A DNA stretch of 64,000 bases from Paenibacillus sabuli (GCF_014705605.1 NZ_JACXIZ010000021.1:62001-126000); one strand, 5' to 3'; positions 27,833 through 36,810 are shown, numbered from the stretch's first letter. The notes: generated by a model not told the origin, from the letters alone. Program-made: numbers and translations.

Positions 27833-28252
27833 GTGTCCATAGGGCAAAGGATTCGAGCGCTGCGCAACCGGCGCGGGTTCACCCAAGACAAGATGGCGGA
27901 GCAGCTCGGCATGAACCGGGCCAATTTTTCCAACTATGAACGGGACGTGGCCATTCCCCCGAGCGAGACCCTGCTCAAAATCGCCGAGCTGCTCAATACC
28001 TCCACCGACCATTTGCTCGGGCGCGAGGAATTTCAGCATGCTGTGCCCGATTGGGCGACGGCCAAGGACAAACGCGACCTCAAAAAAATGCTGGAGAGCC
28101 CGGAGGTGCTGTTTTTCGACGGCATTGAGTTTTCCGAAACGGACCGCGCCAAGATGATGGGCGTGATGGAGACGATTTTTTGGGAAGCCAAGCAGCGTAA
28201 CAAGGAAAATTACAAAAAGGCCAGAAACCCGAACAACCTCACCGAGAACTGA
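27833..28252 (+). CDS. xre: Xre-family repressor of the tail cluster
   Basis: 139 residues. An HTH_XRE domain occupies residues 3-60 (IGQRIRALRNRRGFTQDKMA, then NRANFSNYERDVAIPP). The C-terminal part (DLKKMLESPEVLFFDGIEFS) is a short helical region seen in ImmR-like repressors. GTG 27833 is 7 nt after AGGAGA; an ATG two codons earlier abuts that site. It is divergent from the tail operon and followed by an ImmA-like protease, as in PBSX (xre/xkdA) and ICEBs1 (immR/immA). Confidence 0.88.
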   Translation: MSIGQRIRALRNRRGFTQDKMAEQLGMNRANFSNYERDVAIPPSETLLKIAELLNTSTDHLLGREEFQHAVPDWATAKDKRDLKKMLESPEVLFFDGIEFSETDRAKMMGVMETIFWEAKQRNKENYKKARNPNNLTEN

Positions 28253-28285
28253 CAGCGCACTGGCCTTGCAAAGCAAGGGGGAATT

Positions 28286-28705
28286 ATGATCGACATTAAA
28301 AGGAGAACGCGCAATCTCCATGCCAAATACGGAACAAGCGACCCCTTCAAGCTGGCGGCCTGTCTCAACGTCACGGTCCTTCATCTGGAGCTGCCACAGT
28401 CCGTCAAGGGCTACTGCCAGCGCTTGCTGCGGCGCAAGTTTATCATCATTAACGCTCAGCTGGAAGAGGAGGAGCAGCGCTTCATCTGCGCCCACGAGCT
28501 CGGGCACATCGTGCTGCATAAGGGGGTCAATCATTACTTCGTGCAGAAGGAGACCAACTTCGTCATCGGCAAATTCGAACGGCAAGCCAACGAATTCGCC
28601 GTCAAGCTGCTGGCGGTCGGCGAGCGCATGGAGCACGGCGAGCAGCTGGAGAGCTTCCTCCTGCGCTGCGGCGTGCCCCGCGACATGCATGCGTATTACC
28701 TCTAG
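28286..28705 (+). CDS. ImmA/IrrE family metalloprotease (anti-repressor)
   Basis: 139 residues. The zinc motif HELGH is in FICAHELGHIVLH near residue 68, preceded by RRKFIIINAQLEEEEQRF as usual. Such proteases cleave the cognate Xre repressor when DNA damage or another signal activates them. AAGGGGG lies 4-5 nt before the ATG; the gap to xre is 33 nt, so they form one operon. Induction of the tail genes after damage is therefore expected but not shown. Confidence 0.9.
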   Translation: MIDIKRRTRNLHAKYGTSDPFKLAACLNVTVLHLELPQSVKGYCQRLLRRKFIIINAQLEEEEQRFICAHELGHIVLHKGVNHYFVQKETNFVIGKFERQANEFAVKLLAVGERMEHGEQLESFLLRCGVPRDMHAYYL

Positions 28706-28717
28706 AGCTCCAGACCG

Positions 28718-29512
28718 CTAGCCCTTGGGCGCGCGGAAGCCCGCAGCCTCGGCTTCCTCCGCCGTGCAAAAAAGCTCCTCCGGCACGGTCTGCTCGTAGT
28801 AACGGCTGCCGGGCACATGGTAGATCCGTTCGCGCTTGCTATTGATATTGCCCTTGACCCGGGGATCCTCACAAGCGGAAGACCGGGGCGAGCCGTCCGC
28901 CGTGCCGGCGTCGTCTGCGCCGCTGTCCGCCGCAGCGGCGCTCCCCTCCTGCTCGCCGCCCCACAGTCCGGACTCGGCCGCGCGCGCGCTGCGCTCCGCT
29001 TCGACGAAGCGGTCGGCCAAGCGTACATTCGGCTGAATCGTCATGACGGAGGCATAGCCCGCCAGGACGAGCTCTTCATTGAACATGCGCGCTTCCTCGC
29101 CGACGAAGACATAGCGCAGCAGCCGCCCGTACCGATCCGTGTCGCCGGTATCCTTCACCAGCCGCACGCTCGCGCCATCCAGACGCTGCCGGGCGTACGC
29201 CGCCGCCTCTTGCCCGTAATATTCGGCCTTGCCACTGATCTCCGGCGTGTTGACGCCAATCAGCCTGACCCGCGCCCCGCCCTCCAGGACGAAGGTGTCG
29301 CCGTCGATGACGCGCTCCACCTTGCCGGATTCGGCAGTCAACCCCTCCAGCTCCGGATACGCCGCTGCGATGTCGCCGGCAGGCGCCGCGGTCGTGGCAA
29401 TCTGCCCGCACCCGCTCGCGAGCAGCGCCAGCAGCAGCCAGATGGGGGCGATGATCGCGGCCCTGTATCGCTTTCTTTTACTGTCTCCATCAATTAACTG
29501 TTTTTTTATCAA
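28718..29512 (-). CDS. Thermonuclease-like lipoprotein (staphylococcal nuclease family)
   Basis: 264 residues. A lipobox (ALLASGC, Cys35) follows a hydrophobic signal, so the protein should be anchored outside the cell. The SNase domain shows [20 protein letters not shown] and [10 protein letters not shown] with the expected Asp, Arg, Glu and Arg residues. A C-terminal module ([20 protein letters not shown] ... [12 protein letters not shown]) is common in Paenibacillus nucleases. The start is TTG 29512, 6 nt after AGGA. It is convergent with immA and 13 nt from it. It may serve in scavenging external DNA; a link to the tail cluster is not supported. Confidence 0.85.
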   Translation of the reverse strand: MIKKQLIDGDSKRKRYRAAIIAPIWLLLALLASGCGQIATTAAPAGDIAAAYPELEGLTAESGKVERVIDGDTFVLEGGARVRLIGVNTPEISGKAEYYGQEAAAYARQRLDGASVRLVKDTGDTDRYGRLLRYVFVGEEARMFNEELVLAGYASVMTIQPNVRLADRFVEAERSARAAESGLWGGEQEGSAAAADSGADDAGTADGSPRSSACEDPRVKGNINSKRERIYHVPGSRYYEQTVPEELFCTAEEAEAAGFRAPKG

Positions 29513-29538
29513 ATGAATTCCTGCCTCTCCACGAAATT

Positions 29539-29586
29539 GCGCAGCACAATCCCCCTTCCGCGAGCGAAAGGGGGATTGTGCTGCGC
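29539..29586. terminator. Perfect 19-bp hairpin between CBS gene and nuclease gene
   Basis: 29539-29557 and 29568-29586 are exact complements (GCGCAGCACAATCCCCCTT and reverse) around a 10-nt loop. No long T run follows on either strand. It may act as a terminator or attenuator for the CBS-gene message. Confidence 0.6.
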
Positions 29587-29626
29587 GCCTGAAATTCGAC
29601 GGCCAGGGCGTGTATGCACACTCGCC

Positions 29627-30070
29627 CTAGTGCAGCGACGCGTGCGGCTCGCGATGCTCATGCTCGGAGATGCCGCTCAGGGCGCCTCCTGCCGCGTCCT
29701 CAAGCAACTCGCGCACTGCCAGATCGCCGATCGCGACGACGCCTACGAGGTCGCCGTCCTCCACCACCGGCAGCCGCCTGATCTGGTGCTTGGCCATAAT
29801 GCGGGCCGCTTCGTCCACAGGTAGATCGCCGGTGATGCTGCGGATATCGGTCGTGACGACCTCCGACGCTTCGGTCGATCCGGAATGCTTGCCCGCGTAG
29901 CCGCGCGTGACCAGATCGCGGTCGGTCACCACGCCCTTTAGTTCGCGGCCCTCCACGATCGGCACGAAGCCGATATCGTTGTTTTTCATCAGAATCGCCA
30001 ATTCGTAGATCGTGTCCTGCATCGTCGCAGTGACACAATCTGTAGACATGATGTCGCTTACTTTGCGCAT
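29627..30070 (-). CDS. CBS-domain pair protein
   Basis: 147 residues made of two CBS domains (VSDIMSTDCVTATMQDTIYE and VVTTDIRSITGDLPVDEAAR) and a short His-rich tail (SEHEHREPHASLH). Such proteins bind adenosyl ligands and often form dimers. CGGAGGG lies 5 nt before the ATG. It is shorter than AcuB and lacks an ACT domain, so it is not the missing acuB. Partner unknown. It follows the amidohydrolase on the same strand after 122 bp. Confidence 0.85.
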   Translation of the reverse strand: MRKVSDIMSTDCVTATMQDTIYELAILMKNNDIGFVPIVEGRELKGVVTDRDLVTRGYAGKHSGSTEASEVVTTDIRSITGDLPVDEAARIMAKHQIRRLPVVEDGDLVGVVAIGDLAVRELLEDAAGGALSGISEHEHREPHASLH

Positions 30071-30192
30071 CGTTACCCTCCGCCCGTCATCTGGATTCGA
30101 GAGCGCCGAACCCCGTTAGAAACGAGGCCGGCGCATCCAGCCATTAGCATGCCCGGACGGTCCGGCTCCATACATCGCCTCGCCGGACAGGC

Positions 30193-31398
30193 TTATCCCG
30201 CGCCCGCCGTCCCGGACGCAGCGCCGACACGGTCCTCTGCCATCGCGATCAGCAGACGGGCCGCTACGGCCATCGCCCGCTCGTCGAGATCGAAGCGGGG
30301 ATGATGGTGCGCGTAGATCGCGCCCGTCTGCTCGTTGCCCGCTCCGACGAACATGAAGCAGCCCGGCACCTGCTGCAGGTAATAAGCAAAATCCTCAGCT
30401 GCCATAATCATGTCCGAACGCTCCACCTGCAGCTCGCCGGGGAGCTGCGCCGCCACGCGCATGAAGCGGTCGACCTCGCCCGCGTCATTGACCACGGACG
30501 GATAGCCCTCGCGATAATTCAGCTCGCCCTTGGCGCCATGGAGCTCGGCCGTCTGGGCGACGATCTGCTCCATCCTCGCTCGAATCATGCGCCGCGTCTG
30601 CGGATCGAAGGTGCGCACCGTCCCGTTCATCACGGCGCGCTCGGCAATGACATTGCCCGACTTGCCGGCGTGAAAGGCGCCCACCGACAGGACCGCCGGC
30701 TGCAGCGGATTGACATTGCGGCTGACGATCGACTGCAGCGCCTGGACCAGCGCGCTCCCGGCTACGACGGCATCGATTGTCTGATGCGGCAAGCCGCCAT
30801 GCCCGCCCTGGCCCGTCACGGTGACCGTGAATTCGTCCGCCGCAGCCATGAACGGCCCCGGGCGCGTAGCGACCGCGCCATACGGCAGCGGCGACCAGAG
30901 ATGCACGCCGTAGATGGCATCGACGCCTTCCAGCACGCCCGCCTCGATCATCGGCTTGGCGCCGCCCGGACAGATCTCCTCCGCCGGCTGGAACAGCAGC
31001 CTGCGCTCGCCTTGCAGCTCGCCGCGGACGCTCTGGTAATAGGAGGCGATCCCCAGCATGGTCGAGGTATGCGCGTCGTGGCCGCAGGCGTGCATGACGC
31101 CGTCTACCGTCGAGCGGTACGGGACGTCCTTCTCATCCTGGATCGGCAGAGCGTCGATATCCGCGCGCAGCGCGATGACCGGCCCCGGCCGCTCGCCGCG
31201 AATCGTCGCGACGATCCCGTGACCGCCCACGCCGGTCCGGATGTCGCAGCCCATCTCGCGCAGCTGCTCGGCGATATATCGGGCCGTCTCCTGTTCATGG
31301 AAGGACGGCTCGGGATGCTGATGCAAGTATCTGCGCCATGCCGTCATCTGCGGCAGACGCGCCTCGAGCGCCGCTTGAATTTGTTCGTTGGTCTTCAT
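30193..31398 (-). CDS. M20 family N-acyl-amino-acid amidohydrolase
   Basis: 401 residues. Metal-site motifs are RADIDALPI, HACGHDAHTS, QPAEEICPGGA and the C-terminal YAHHHPRFD. This is the M20D group (hippurate hydrolase, N-acyl-L-amino acid or N-acetyl-diaminopimelate deacylase); the substrate cannot be told from sequence. A GAGGGGG run lies 6 nt before ATG. Single gene on the minus strand. Confidence 0.85.
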   Translation of the reverse strand: MKTNEQIQAALEARLPQMTAWRRYLHQHPEPSFHEQETARYIAEQLREMGCDIRTGVGGHGIVATIRGERPGPVIALRADIDALPIQDEKDVPYRSTVDGVMHACGHDAHTSTMLGIASYYQSVRGELQGERRLLFQPAEEICPGGAKPMIEAGVLEGVDAIYGVHLWSPLPYGAVATRPGPFMAAADEFTVTVTGQGGHGGLPHQTIDAVVAGSALVQALQSIVSRNVNPLQPAVLSVGAFHAGKSGNVIAERAVMNGTVRTFDPQTRRMIRARMEQIVAQTAELHGAKGELNYREGYPSVVNDAGEVDRFMRVAAQLPGELQVERSDMIMAAEDFAYYLQQVPGCFMFVGAGNEQTGAIYAHHHPRFDLDERAMAVAARLLIAMAEDRVGAASGTAGAG

Positions 31399-31599
31399 CC
31401 TCGGCCCCCTCTGATTCGCTTATGATGCTCCTATTCTATCAATCCCGGATAGCCCCCGTAAAGCGCAGGCGTCGAAACAGTTCGTCATTCTGTCACGTTT
31501 TCCGCAGCCGTCCGAGTGCGGAAAGCTTGCACATGACAGGGAAACATACTATCATAATATAGAATACGTACATTGTACCATTTTGAAGGGGGAATATCC

Positions 31600-31944
31600 G
31601 TGATCATTGAAGATACAGGCCTGAACGGCATGACAAGCGACCTGGCGCATTTGGATGATTCTGCGGAGCAGCTCGGCTTCGTCCGCTGGCAGTGGGAGTA
31701 TTATCGTGCGACCTACGATCTGAAGCTGGAGGACCGCGCCAACAAAAACGAATACTTCCTGCGCATCAACACCCGCGCCGTAGAGGGCAAGCTGGAGCAG
31801 CCGCATGCGATTCTGGCCATCGAAGCCGTCTATCTCGGACGCAGCACGTTCCCGCACGGGCTGGAGTACGAGACGCCCGTACCCGAGCCGATTCTTAATA
31901 CGGCCTTGCAGCGGCTTGAGAGCCTGAAACGACTGCTGGCTTAG
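31600..31944 (+). CDS. YugN-like family protein
   Basis: 114 residues: LGFVRWQWEYYRATYDLKLE and the alpha/beta layout fit the YugN family of small cytoplasmic proteins of unknown function. GTG 31600 has AAGGGGG 7 nt upstream. ftsW begins 3 nt after the stop, so the two are coupled. Confidence 0.75.
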   Translation: MIIEDTGLNGMTSDLAHLDDSAEQLGFVRWQWEYYRATYDLKLEDRANKNEYFLRINTRAVEGKLEQPHAILAIEAVYLGRSTFPHGLEYETPVPEPILNTALQRLESLKRLLA

Positions 31945-31947
31945 CCC

Positions 31948-33141
31948 GTGGAACGGCCGGTGAACAAGCCGCAGACGAGAACACGGGGCAGACCTGATTT
32001 TGTACTGCTCATCCTGACGCTGCTGCTTTCGGGCTTCGGATTGGTCATGGTGTTCAGCGCCAGCTCGAATATCGCGGTGTCCAGCGCCGAATATGGCCAT
32101 GATGCGCTGTACTTCCTGAAGCGTCAGCTGGTATGGGTTGCGCTCGGCACGGTCATCATGCTGACCGTGATGAACATTCGGTACGAACGCTTCAAAAAAG
32201 GCTTTATTCTTTATTTTTTGCCTGTTCTGCTCATGCTGATCATCGTGCCGTTCATCGGAGAGGAGCGCAATGGCGCGCGCAGCTGGTTCGGCTTTGCCGG
32301 TCTGGGCATCCAGCCTACCGAATTTGCCAAGCTCGCGCTGATCTTGTACCTCGGTCGTCTGATTACCAAAAAAGGCGAGAAATTTCGCGAATTCAAGCGC
32401 GGTCTGCTGCCGATCATGGTCATCGTCGGTTTTATATGCGGTCTGATTATGCTGCAGCCCGATCTGGGCTCTTGCCTCATTCTGGCCGCCACCGCGGCCG
32501 TCATGATCGTGGCGGGCGGCGCCAACCTCAAGCATCTGTTCTACTCCGGCGTCATCGTCTCCGTCGTCGTCGCCCTGATGGTGAGCGCCTCCATGCTGCA
32601 CGACCCGATGGCGTGGCAGTACCGCATCGACCGTTTCACGACGATGATGAATCCGCTGGAAGACATGCAGGGCAGCGGCTGGCACCTGTCCCATTCGCTG
32701 TTTGCGCTTGGACACGGCGGTCTGACCGGCGTCGGTCTTGGCGACGGCGTACAAAAGCTGCATTACCTGACCTACGCTTACAGCGATTTTATTTTTGCCG
32801 TCATAGGCGAAGAATTCGGCTTCATCGGCAGCGTGCTGTTCCTGCTCGTGTATCTGGTCTTCCTGTGGCGCGGCTTGCTCGTCTGCCTGCGCTGCAGCGA
32901 TGTGTACGGCACCGTCGTAGGGGCGGGGATTGTCGGCATGATTGCTATTCAGGCCTTCGTCAATATCGGCGGCGTGACGGGCACGATTCCGATCACGGGC
33001 GTTACCCTTCCGTTCATCAGCCACGGCGGGTCGTCCATGCTGGTCGTCTTCGGCAGCGTCGGCGTGCTGCTCAGCATATCCCGCGAATACGACCGTCAGC
33101 CCCAGCGCTCGACGAACAAGCGAAAACCGACAGCCCGCTAG
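31948..33141 (+). CDS. ftsW: FtsW/RodA-family lipid II polymerase (SEDS)
   Basis: 397 residues with about ten membrane segments. GARSWFGFAGLGIQPTEFAK, LQPDLGSC and the C-terminal TLPFISHGGSS are SEDS signatures, and the latter is typical of FtsW. It polymerises septal glycan with a class B PBP. The start is GTG 31948, 3 nt past the yugN stop; a GTG five codons later is an alternative. ylaN lies about 1.8 kb away, close to the ylaN-ftsW arrangement of Bacillus. Confidence 0.9.
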   Translation: MERPVNKPQTRTRGRPDFVLLILTLLLSGFGLVMVFSASSNIAVSSAEYGHDALYFLKRQLVWVALGTVIMLTVMNIRYERFKKGFILYFLPVLLMLIIVPFIGEERNGARSWFGFAGLGIQPTEFAKLALILYLGRLITKKGEKFREFKRGLLPIMVIVGFICGLIMLQPDLGSCLILAATAAVMIVAGGANLKHLFYSGVIVSVVVALMVSASMLHDPMAWQYRIDRFTTMMNPLEDMQGSGWHLSHSLFALGHGGLTGVGLGDGVQKLHYLTYAYSDFIFAVIGEEFGFIGSVLFLLVYLVFLWRGLLVCLRCSDVYGTVVGAGIVGMIAIQAFVNIGGVTGTIPITGVTLPFISHGGSSMLVVFGSVGVLLSISREYDRQPQRSTNKRKPTAR

Positions 33142-33170
33142 CGCGTAAGACGCGCTGCGGGCTGTTTTTT
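33130..33170 (+). terminator. Terminator of ftsW
   Basis: ACAGCCCGC-T-AGCGCG pairs with CGCGCT-GCGGGCTGT around TAAGA and is followed by a T run (33164-33170). The left arm lies in the last codons of ftsW. Confidence 0.9.
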
Positions 33171-33219
33171 GTGTCGCGTATCGGAGACTGTTCGGAATGG
33201 CACTGTGCTGGACTGGCGC

Positions 33220-33609
33220 TTATTTGACGCGAAGCGCTTGAATGTCTTCCGTTTCTTCCTCGCGGAAGGCGACGCCCTCGACCTTGACGTTCACCTCAAC
33301 GACCTGCAAGCCGGTCATATTCAGCACCGCTTCGCGTACATTTTGCTGCAGGACGCGGCATACCTCCTGAATCGGAATGCCATACTTGACGATGATGCGC
33401 AGGTCGATAGCCGCCTCCAGCTGACCGACCTCGACCGATACGCCGCGTTGCACATTGCGGCCGCTGAGCCGCTTCGCCAGGCCTTCGGAGATCCCTCCGG
33501 ACATCGCCGCGATTCCGGGCGTCTCCAGTGCAGCCAGACCCGCAATGGTGGATACGACATCATCGGAAATGCGTACGACTCCTGTCTGCGTAGAGAGCTC
33601 TTCGGTCAT
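33220..33609 (-). CDS. Asp23/Gls24 family protein
   Basis: 129 residues. GVVRISDDVVSTIAGLAALE and VSVEVGQLEAAIDLRIIVKY are typical of the Asp23/YqhY family, linked to envelope stress and acyl-lipid homeostasis. I start at ATG 33609 after GAGGAGTGAAGGAT; an ATG eleven codons upstream has no site. Single gene facing ftsW. Confidence 0.88.
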   Translation of the reverse strand: MTEELSTQTGVVRISDDVVSTIAGLAALETPGIAAMSGGISEGLAKRLSGRNVQRGVSVEVGQLEAAIDLRIIVKYGIPIQEVCRVLQQNVREAVLNMTGLQVVEVNVKVEGVAFREEETEDIQALRVK

Positions 33610-33775
33610 ATCCTTCACTCCTCGTTTACCAGATATATTCATTGTACTGGAACGTCAGGAGTGAAGCAAGCAGCGCCTACCTCGCAGTCGCCAGACGTGC
33701 ATCGGACCGATTAACATGCGGCGGCTTTGGGTAACGTATTCGTTGTAGAGGCTGATTCCCTAGCGAGGTGAGCGG

Positions 33776-34834
33776 ATGCGAAGCAAGTGGTTTGTAGCCG
33801 GATTGGCGCTATTTTTTGCGCTTAGCGCCGGCAGTCATTTTTTGCACTGGAACATGACCGTACAATTCGCATTTTCTGCAATTGCCATATTGTTTGTGGC
33901 CGGTTTTCTCGGTCAAGCGACCGAAAGCGTAGCCCATTATGCCGGACAGCGGCTGGGCGGTTTTTTGAACGCGACCTTCGGCAATGCAGCCGAGCTGATT
34001 ATCGCCCTGTTCCTCGTCAAGGAAGGGTTGTTCGACATGGTCAAGGCCAGCTTGACCGGCGCCATTATCGGTAATTTGCTGCTCGTGCTCGGCCTGAGCA
34101 TCCTGCTCGGCGGGCTCAAGTACAAGCAGCAGCGCTACAACGAGGAAGCGGCCGGCCACAATGCCACCTTGATGGTCCTGGCTGTAATCGGGCTTTTTGT
34201 GCCGGCCATGTTCGTGACCAGCGAGCGCTTCTCCGCCGCCAAGGACGAGCTGCTGAGCCTGTCGGTCGCCGCCATCCTGATTGTCTCCTATCTGCTATGG
34301 CTCGTGTTTTCGATGGTGACGCACAAGGAGCTGCTGCGCGACGAACAGAGTCAAGCTGATCACGACGAAGCGCCTGCCTGGTCCCGTCGCCGCTCCATCG
34401 TGTACTTGCTGCTCGCGACCGCCATGGTCGCCCTCGTCAGCGAATGGCTGGTCGGCACGCTCGACCAATTCACCACCGAATTCGGCCTGTCCGAATTGTT
34501 CGTCGGCGCCTTCCTGATTGCGATCGTCGGCAATGCCGCCGAGCACAGCGCCGCGGTCATGCTGGCGCTCAAAAACAAAATCGGCGGCGCTGTCGAAATT
34601 GCGGTCGGAAGCAGCTTGCAAATCGCACTGTTTGTCGCGCCGGTGCTTATTTTTGCCAGCGCCTTGTTCGGCAAGACGATGGATATTTTGTTTACACCGA
34701 TCGAGCTGACCGCCATCGGCGTGTCGGTCTTCATTGCCGCCTCGGTCTCGCGCGACGGACGTACGAACTGGTACGAGGGCGCGCTTCTGCTTATGGTGTA
34801 TTTCATTTTGGGCATTGCTTTCTTCCTCGTCTGA
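33776..34834 (+). CDS. Ca2+/H+ antiporter (CAX family)
   Basis: 352 residues, about eleven membrane segments. The two alpha-repeat motifs GFLNATFGNAAELIIA and IAIVGNAAEHSAAVMLA are those of CAX exchangers (B. subtilis YfkE). It exports Ca2+ using the proton gradient. A gcGAGGTGAG site lies 4-7 nt before ATG. Together with the P-type ATPase this gives two calcium exporters in the window. Confidence 0.92.
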   Translation: MRSKWFVAGLALFFALSAGSHFLHWNMTVQFAFSAIAILFVAGFLGQATESVAHYAGQRLGGFLNATFGNAAELIIALFLVKEGLFDMVKASLTGAIIGNLLLVLGLSILLGGLKYKQQRYNEEAAGHNATLMVLAVIGLFVPAMFVTSERFSAAKDELLSLSVAAILIVSYLLWLVFSMVTHKELLRDEQSQADHDEAPAWSRRRSIVYLLLATAMVALVSEWLVGTLDQFTTEFGLSELFVGAFLIAIVGNAAEHSAAVMLALKNKIGGAVEIAVGSSLQIALFVAPVLIFASALFGKTMDILFTPIELTAIGVSVFIAASVSRDGRTNWYEGALLLMVYFILGIAFFLV

Positions 34835-34892
34835 CGCATCCAGGCCCCCAAGCCCTCCCCGGATGCGCTGCGCCGCCAGGGGAGGACCCGAT

Positions 34893-34919
34893 AAAAAAAG
34901 AGCAGCCTCCGCGGAGACT
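34893..34919 (-). terminator. Terminator of ylaN
   Basis: On the minus strand AGTCTC and GAGGCT form a stem around CGCG, then GCTC and seven T residues follow. The left arm overlaps the ylaN stop codon. Confidence 0.75.
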
Positions 34920-35205
34920 ACCCTTTTGGATTCAATGCTTCGTATAGCTGCGCAAGATTACGCTCCAGCCTGCTTAACAGATCCTTGCCCGCAGCGACAG
35001 GGATCAACCCGGCGCGAACCGCAAAATCAACCTCGCGTGAGAAGCCGAACATCTGGGTATCCAGCACTTCCTCGTACAGCGGGCACTTGCGAGTGGTCAA
35101 GTTCTCCATCTGAACTTCGATCAGCTTTTCAATCTTGTTCGCATCCTCCTGGAGAAGATGCAGCGCCTTGTGGTGCATACTCACCATAACATCCGATGAA
35201 GACAA
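34918..35205 (-). CDS. ylaN: YlaN family protein
   Basis: 95 residues, the family length. KALHLLQEDANKIEKLIEVQ, KCPLYEEVLDTQMFGFSREV and LSRLERNLAQLYEAL match YlaN (DUF1507), an essential small protein in B. subtilis that binds iron and acts on Fur. The start is TTG 35205, 5 nt after GGGGGAG. Single gene with its own terminator. Confidence 0.92.
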   Translation of the reverse strand: MSSSDVMVSMHHKALHLLQEDANKIEKLIEVQMENLTTRKCPLYEEVLDTQMFGFSREVDFAVRAGLIPVAAGKDLLSRLERNLAQLYEALNPKG

Positions 35206-35287
35206 TTGTACTCCCCCCTGTGCGATCGTCGCCGTCTGCTATACCTTTTATATTAGTCGAAAACGGGCCAATACACAAGGACAAAAC

Positions 35288-35320
35288 AAAAAAGGCGCCC
35301 TGCCGAATAACGGAAGGGCG
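35288..35320 (-). terminator. Terminator of the HPr-like gene
   Basis: CGCCCT (35296-35301) and AGGGCG (35315-35320), with an inner CCG/CGG pair, form a hairpin. TTTTTT follows on the minus strand (35293-35288). Confidence 0.85.
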
Positions 35321-35353
35321 TGGAGCAAGCATTGGCGAGGGTCATTCGTGTCC

Positions 35354-35596
35354 TTATTCCGGTACAATCGCAATGTCGAGGTTATGCTTTTTGAACACCT
35401 CGGCCATCGCGGTTTTCGCCTCTTCTGCGTCCGGACCGTGGACATGGAGCTCGTAGGAATGTCCGCTGACCAGCGTCGTGAACAGGCCGAGGATGCTTTT
35501 CACATCGATATACTTGTTTTCAGCTTGAAGAACGATCGAAGAACGGAATCGATTAGCGGTTTGCGAGATATCTACAATTGCTGCGTTGTTGGACAT
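35354..35596 (-). CDS. HPr-fold protein lacking the active-site histidine
   Basis: 80 residues with the HPr layout. YIDVKSILGLFTTLVSG aligns with the Ser46 region of HPr/Crh (KSIMGLMSL), so the HPr-kinase site appears kept. The N-terminal GLHARPA motif is absent: the sequence there is DISQTANRFRSS. It therefore cannot take phosphate from Enzyme I on His15; a regulatory role like Crh is possible. GGAGGGG is 6 nt before ATG 35596. Confidence 0.8.
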   Translation of the reverse strand: MSNNAAIVDISQTANRFRSSIVLQAENKYIDVKSILGLFTTLVSGHSYELHVHGPDAEEAKTAMAEVFKKHNLDIAIVPE

Positions 35597-35694
35597 GAAA
35601 ATCCCCTCCAATATCGTCTTTGTGAAAACCTTTTCTACATCATACCCTGATTTTCCCGAACGTTCAATAGTCAAATGCACAAATACGCCAGGCT

Positions 35695-36810
35695 TTAGCG
35701 AAGATGCTCCGGATTCAGCCCCTCCAGCTCCGGCAGGACAAAGCGTCCGTCCTTGCGAATCAGCACGTCGTCGAAATAGATCTCTCCGCCGCCGTATTCC
35801 GGGCGCTGGATCAGCACGAGGTCCCAATGCACCGAGGAGCGATTGCCGTTGTCGGTTTCTTCATACGCCTGTCCCGGCGTAAAGTGCAGGCTGCCCGCTA
35901 TTTTTTCGTCGAACAGCGTATCCTTCATCGGATGCAGAATATGCGGATTGAAGCCAAGGCTGAATTCGCCGATATAGCGGGCGCCCTCGTCGACGTCCAG
36001 TATTTCCGCCAGCCGCTTGTCGTCGTTGCTCGTCGCCTGCACGATTCGGCCCTTCTCAAACGTGAAGACAATCCGCTCGAACGTCACGCCCGCATGCACG
36101 CTCGGGGTATTGTAGGCAATCGTGCCTTCGACCGAATTGCGCACCGGCGCCGTGAAGACCTCCCCATCCGGGATATTGCGGTGGCCGGAGCAGATTTTGG
36201 CCCCGATGTTCAAGATCGAGAACGACAGGTCCGTGCCGGGCGACACGATGCGAACACGGTCGGTGCGCTTCATGAGCGCCTCCAGCGGCGCCATCGCTTT
36301 TTCCATTCTGGCGTAATCCAGATTGCACACGTCGAAATAAAACTGTTCGAACGCCTCGGTGCTCGTATTCGCCAATTGCGCCATCGACGCATTCGGATAA
36401 CGCAGCACGACCCATTTGGTATGCTTGACGCGCTGCTCCAGATGCACCGGATGCTGATACAGCCGCTCGTAGAGTCTCATTCGCTCCTCGGGCACGTCGG
36501 CCAGTTCGTTTGCATTCTCGCCGGCGCGAATCCCGATGTAGCCGTCCATCGCTTCCATGCGGCGCAGATCGAATTGCGCCCACAGTTCCATCTGTTCCTT
36601 CGTCGCGTGCATCAGCATCGTACGCAGCACCGACCGGTCGCTGGTCTCGACGAACGGCCGCCCGCCCCGCTTGCTGACCTCCTCGATCAGGGCGTACACG
36701 AGCTCGCGCTCCGATCCGGTCATATGAATCAGAATATTTTCGCCAGGCTGCACATCAATGGAGTAGCCCGCCAGATTTTGAGCCAACTTTGCAATGCGCG
36801 GATCCTTCAC
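35695..36810 (-). CDS. M29 family aminopeptidase (AmpS/aminopeptidase T-like)
   Basis: 371 residues. Metal ligands appear in DGEVFTAP, RYIGEFSLGFNP, GSLHFTPGQAYEE and HWDLVLI. These enzymes remove N-terminal residues from peptides in the cytoplasm with two metal ions. GTG 36810 is 8 nt after AAGGAGG. Length and motif order are normal. Confidence 0.9.
   Translation of the reverse strand: MKDPRIAKLAQNLAGYSIDVQPGENILIHMTGSERELVYALIEEVSKRGGRPFVETSDRSVLRTMLMHATKEQMELWAQFDLRRMEAMDGYIGIRAGENANELADVPEERMRLYERLYQHPVHLEQRVKHTKWVVLRYPNASMAQLANTSTEAFEQFYFDVCNLDYARMEKAMAPLEALMKRTDRVRIVSPGTDLSFSILNIGAKICSGHRNIPDGEVFTAPVRNSVEGTIAYNTPSVHAGVTFERIVFTFEKGRIVQATSNDDKRLAEILDVDEGARYIGEFSLGFNPHILHPMKDTLFDEKIAGSLHFTPGQAYEETDNGNRSSVHWDLVLIQRPEYGGGEIYFDDVLIRKDGRFVLPELEGLNPEHLR

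Noticed and set aside
13148-29512. Attachment site duplication flanking the tail cluster
   Set aside because: I compared the sequence near 12.9-13.1 kb with 28.7-29.6 kb by eye and saw no convincing direct repeat or integrase gene.
29627-30070. CBS protein as the missing AcuB
   Set aside because: It lacks the ACT domain, is too short, and lies 20 kb from acuA.
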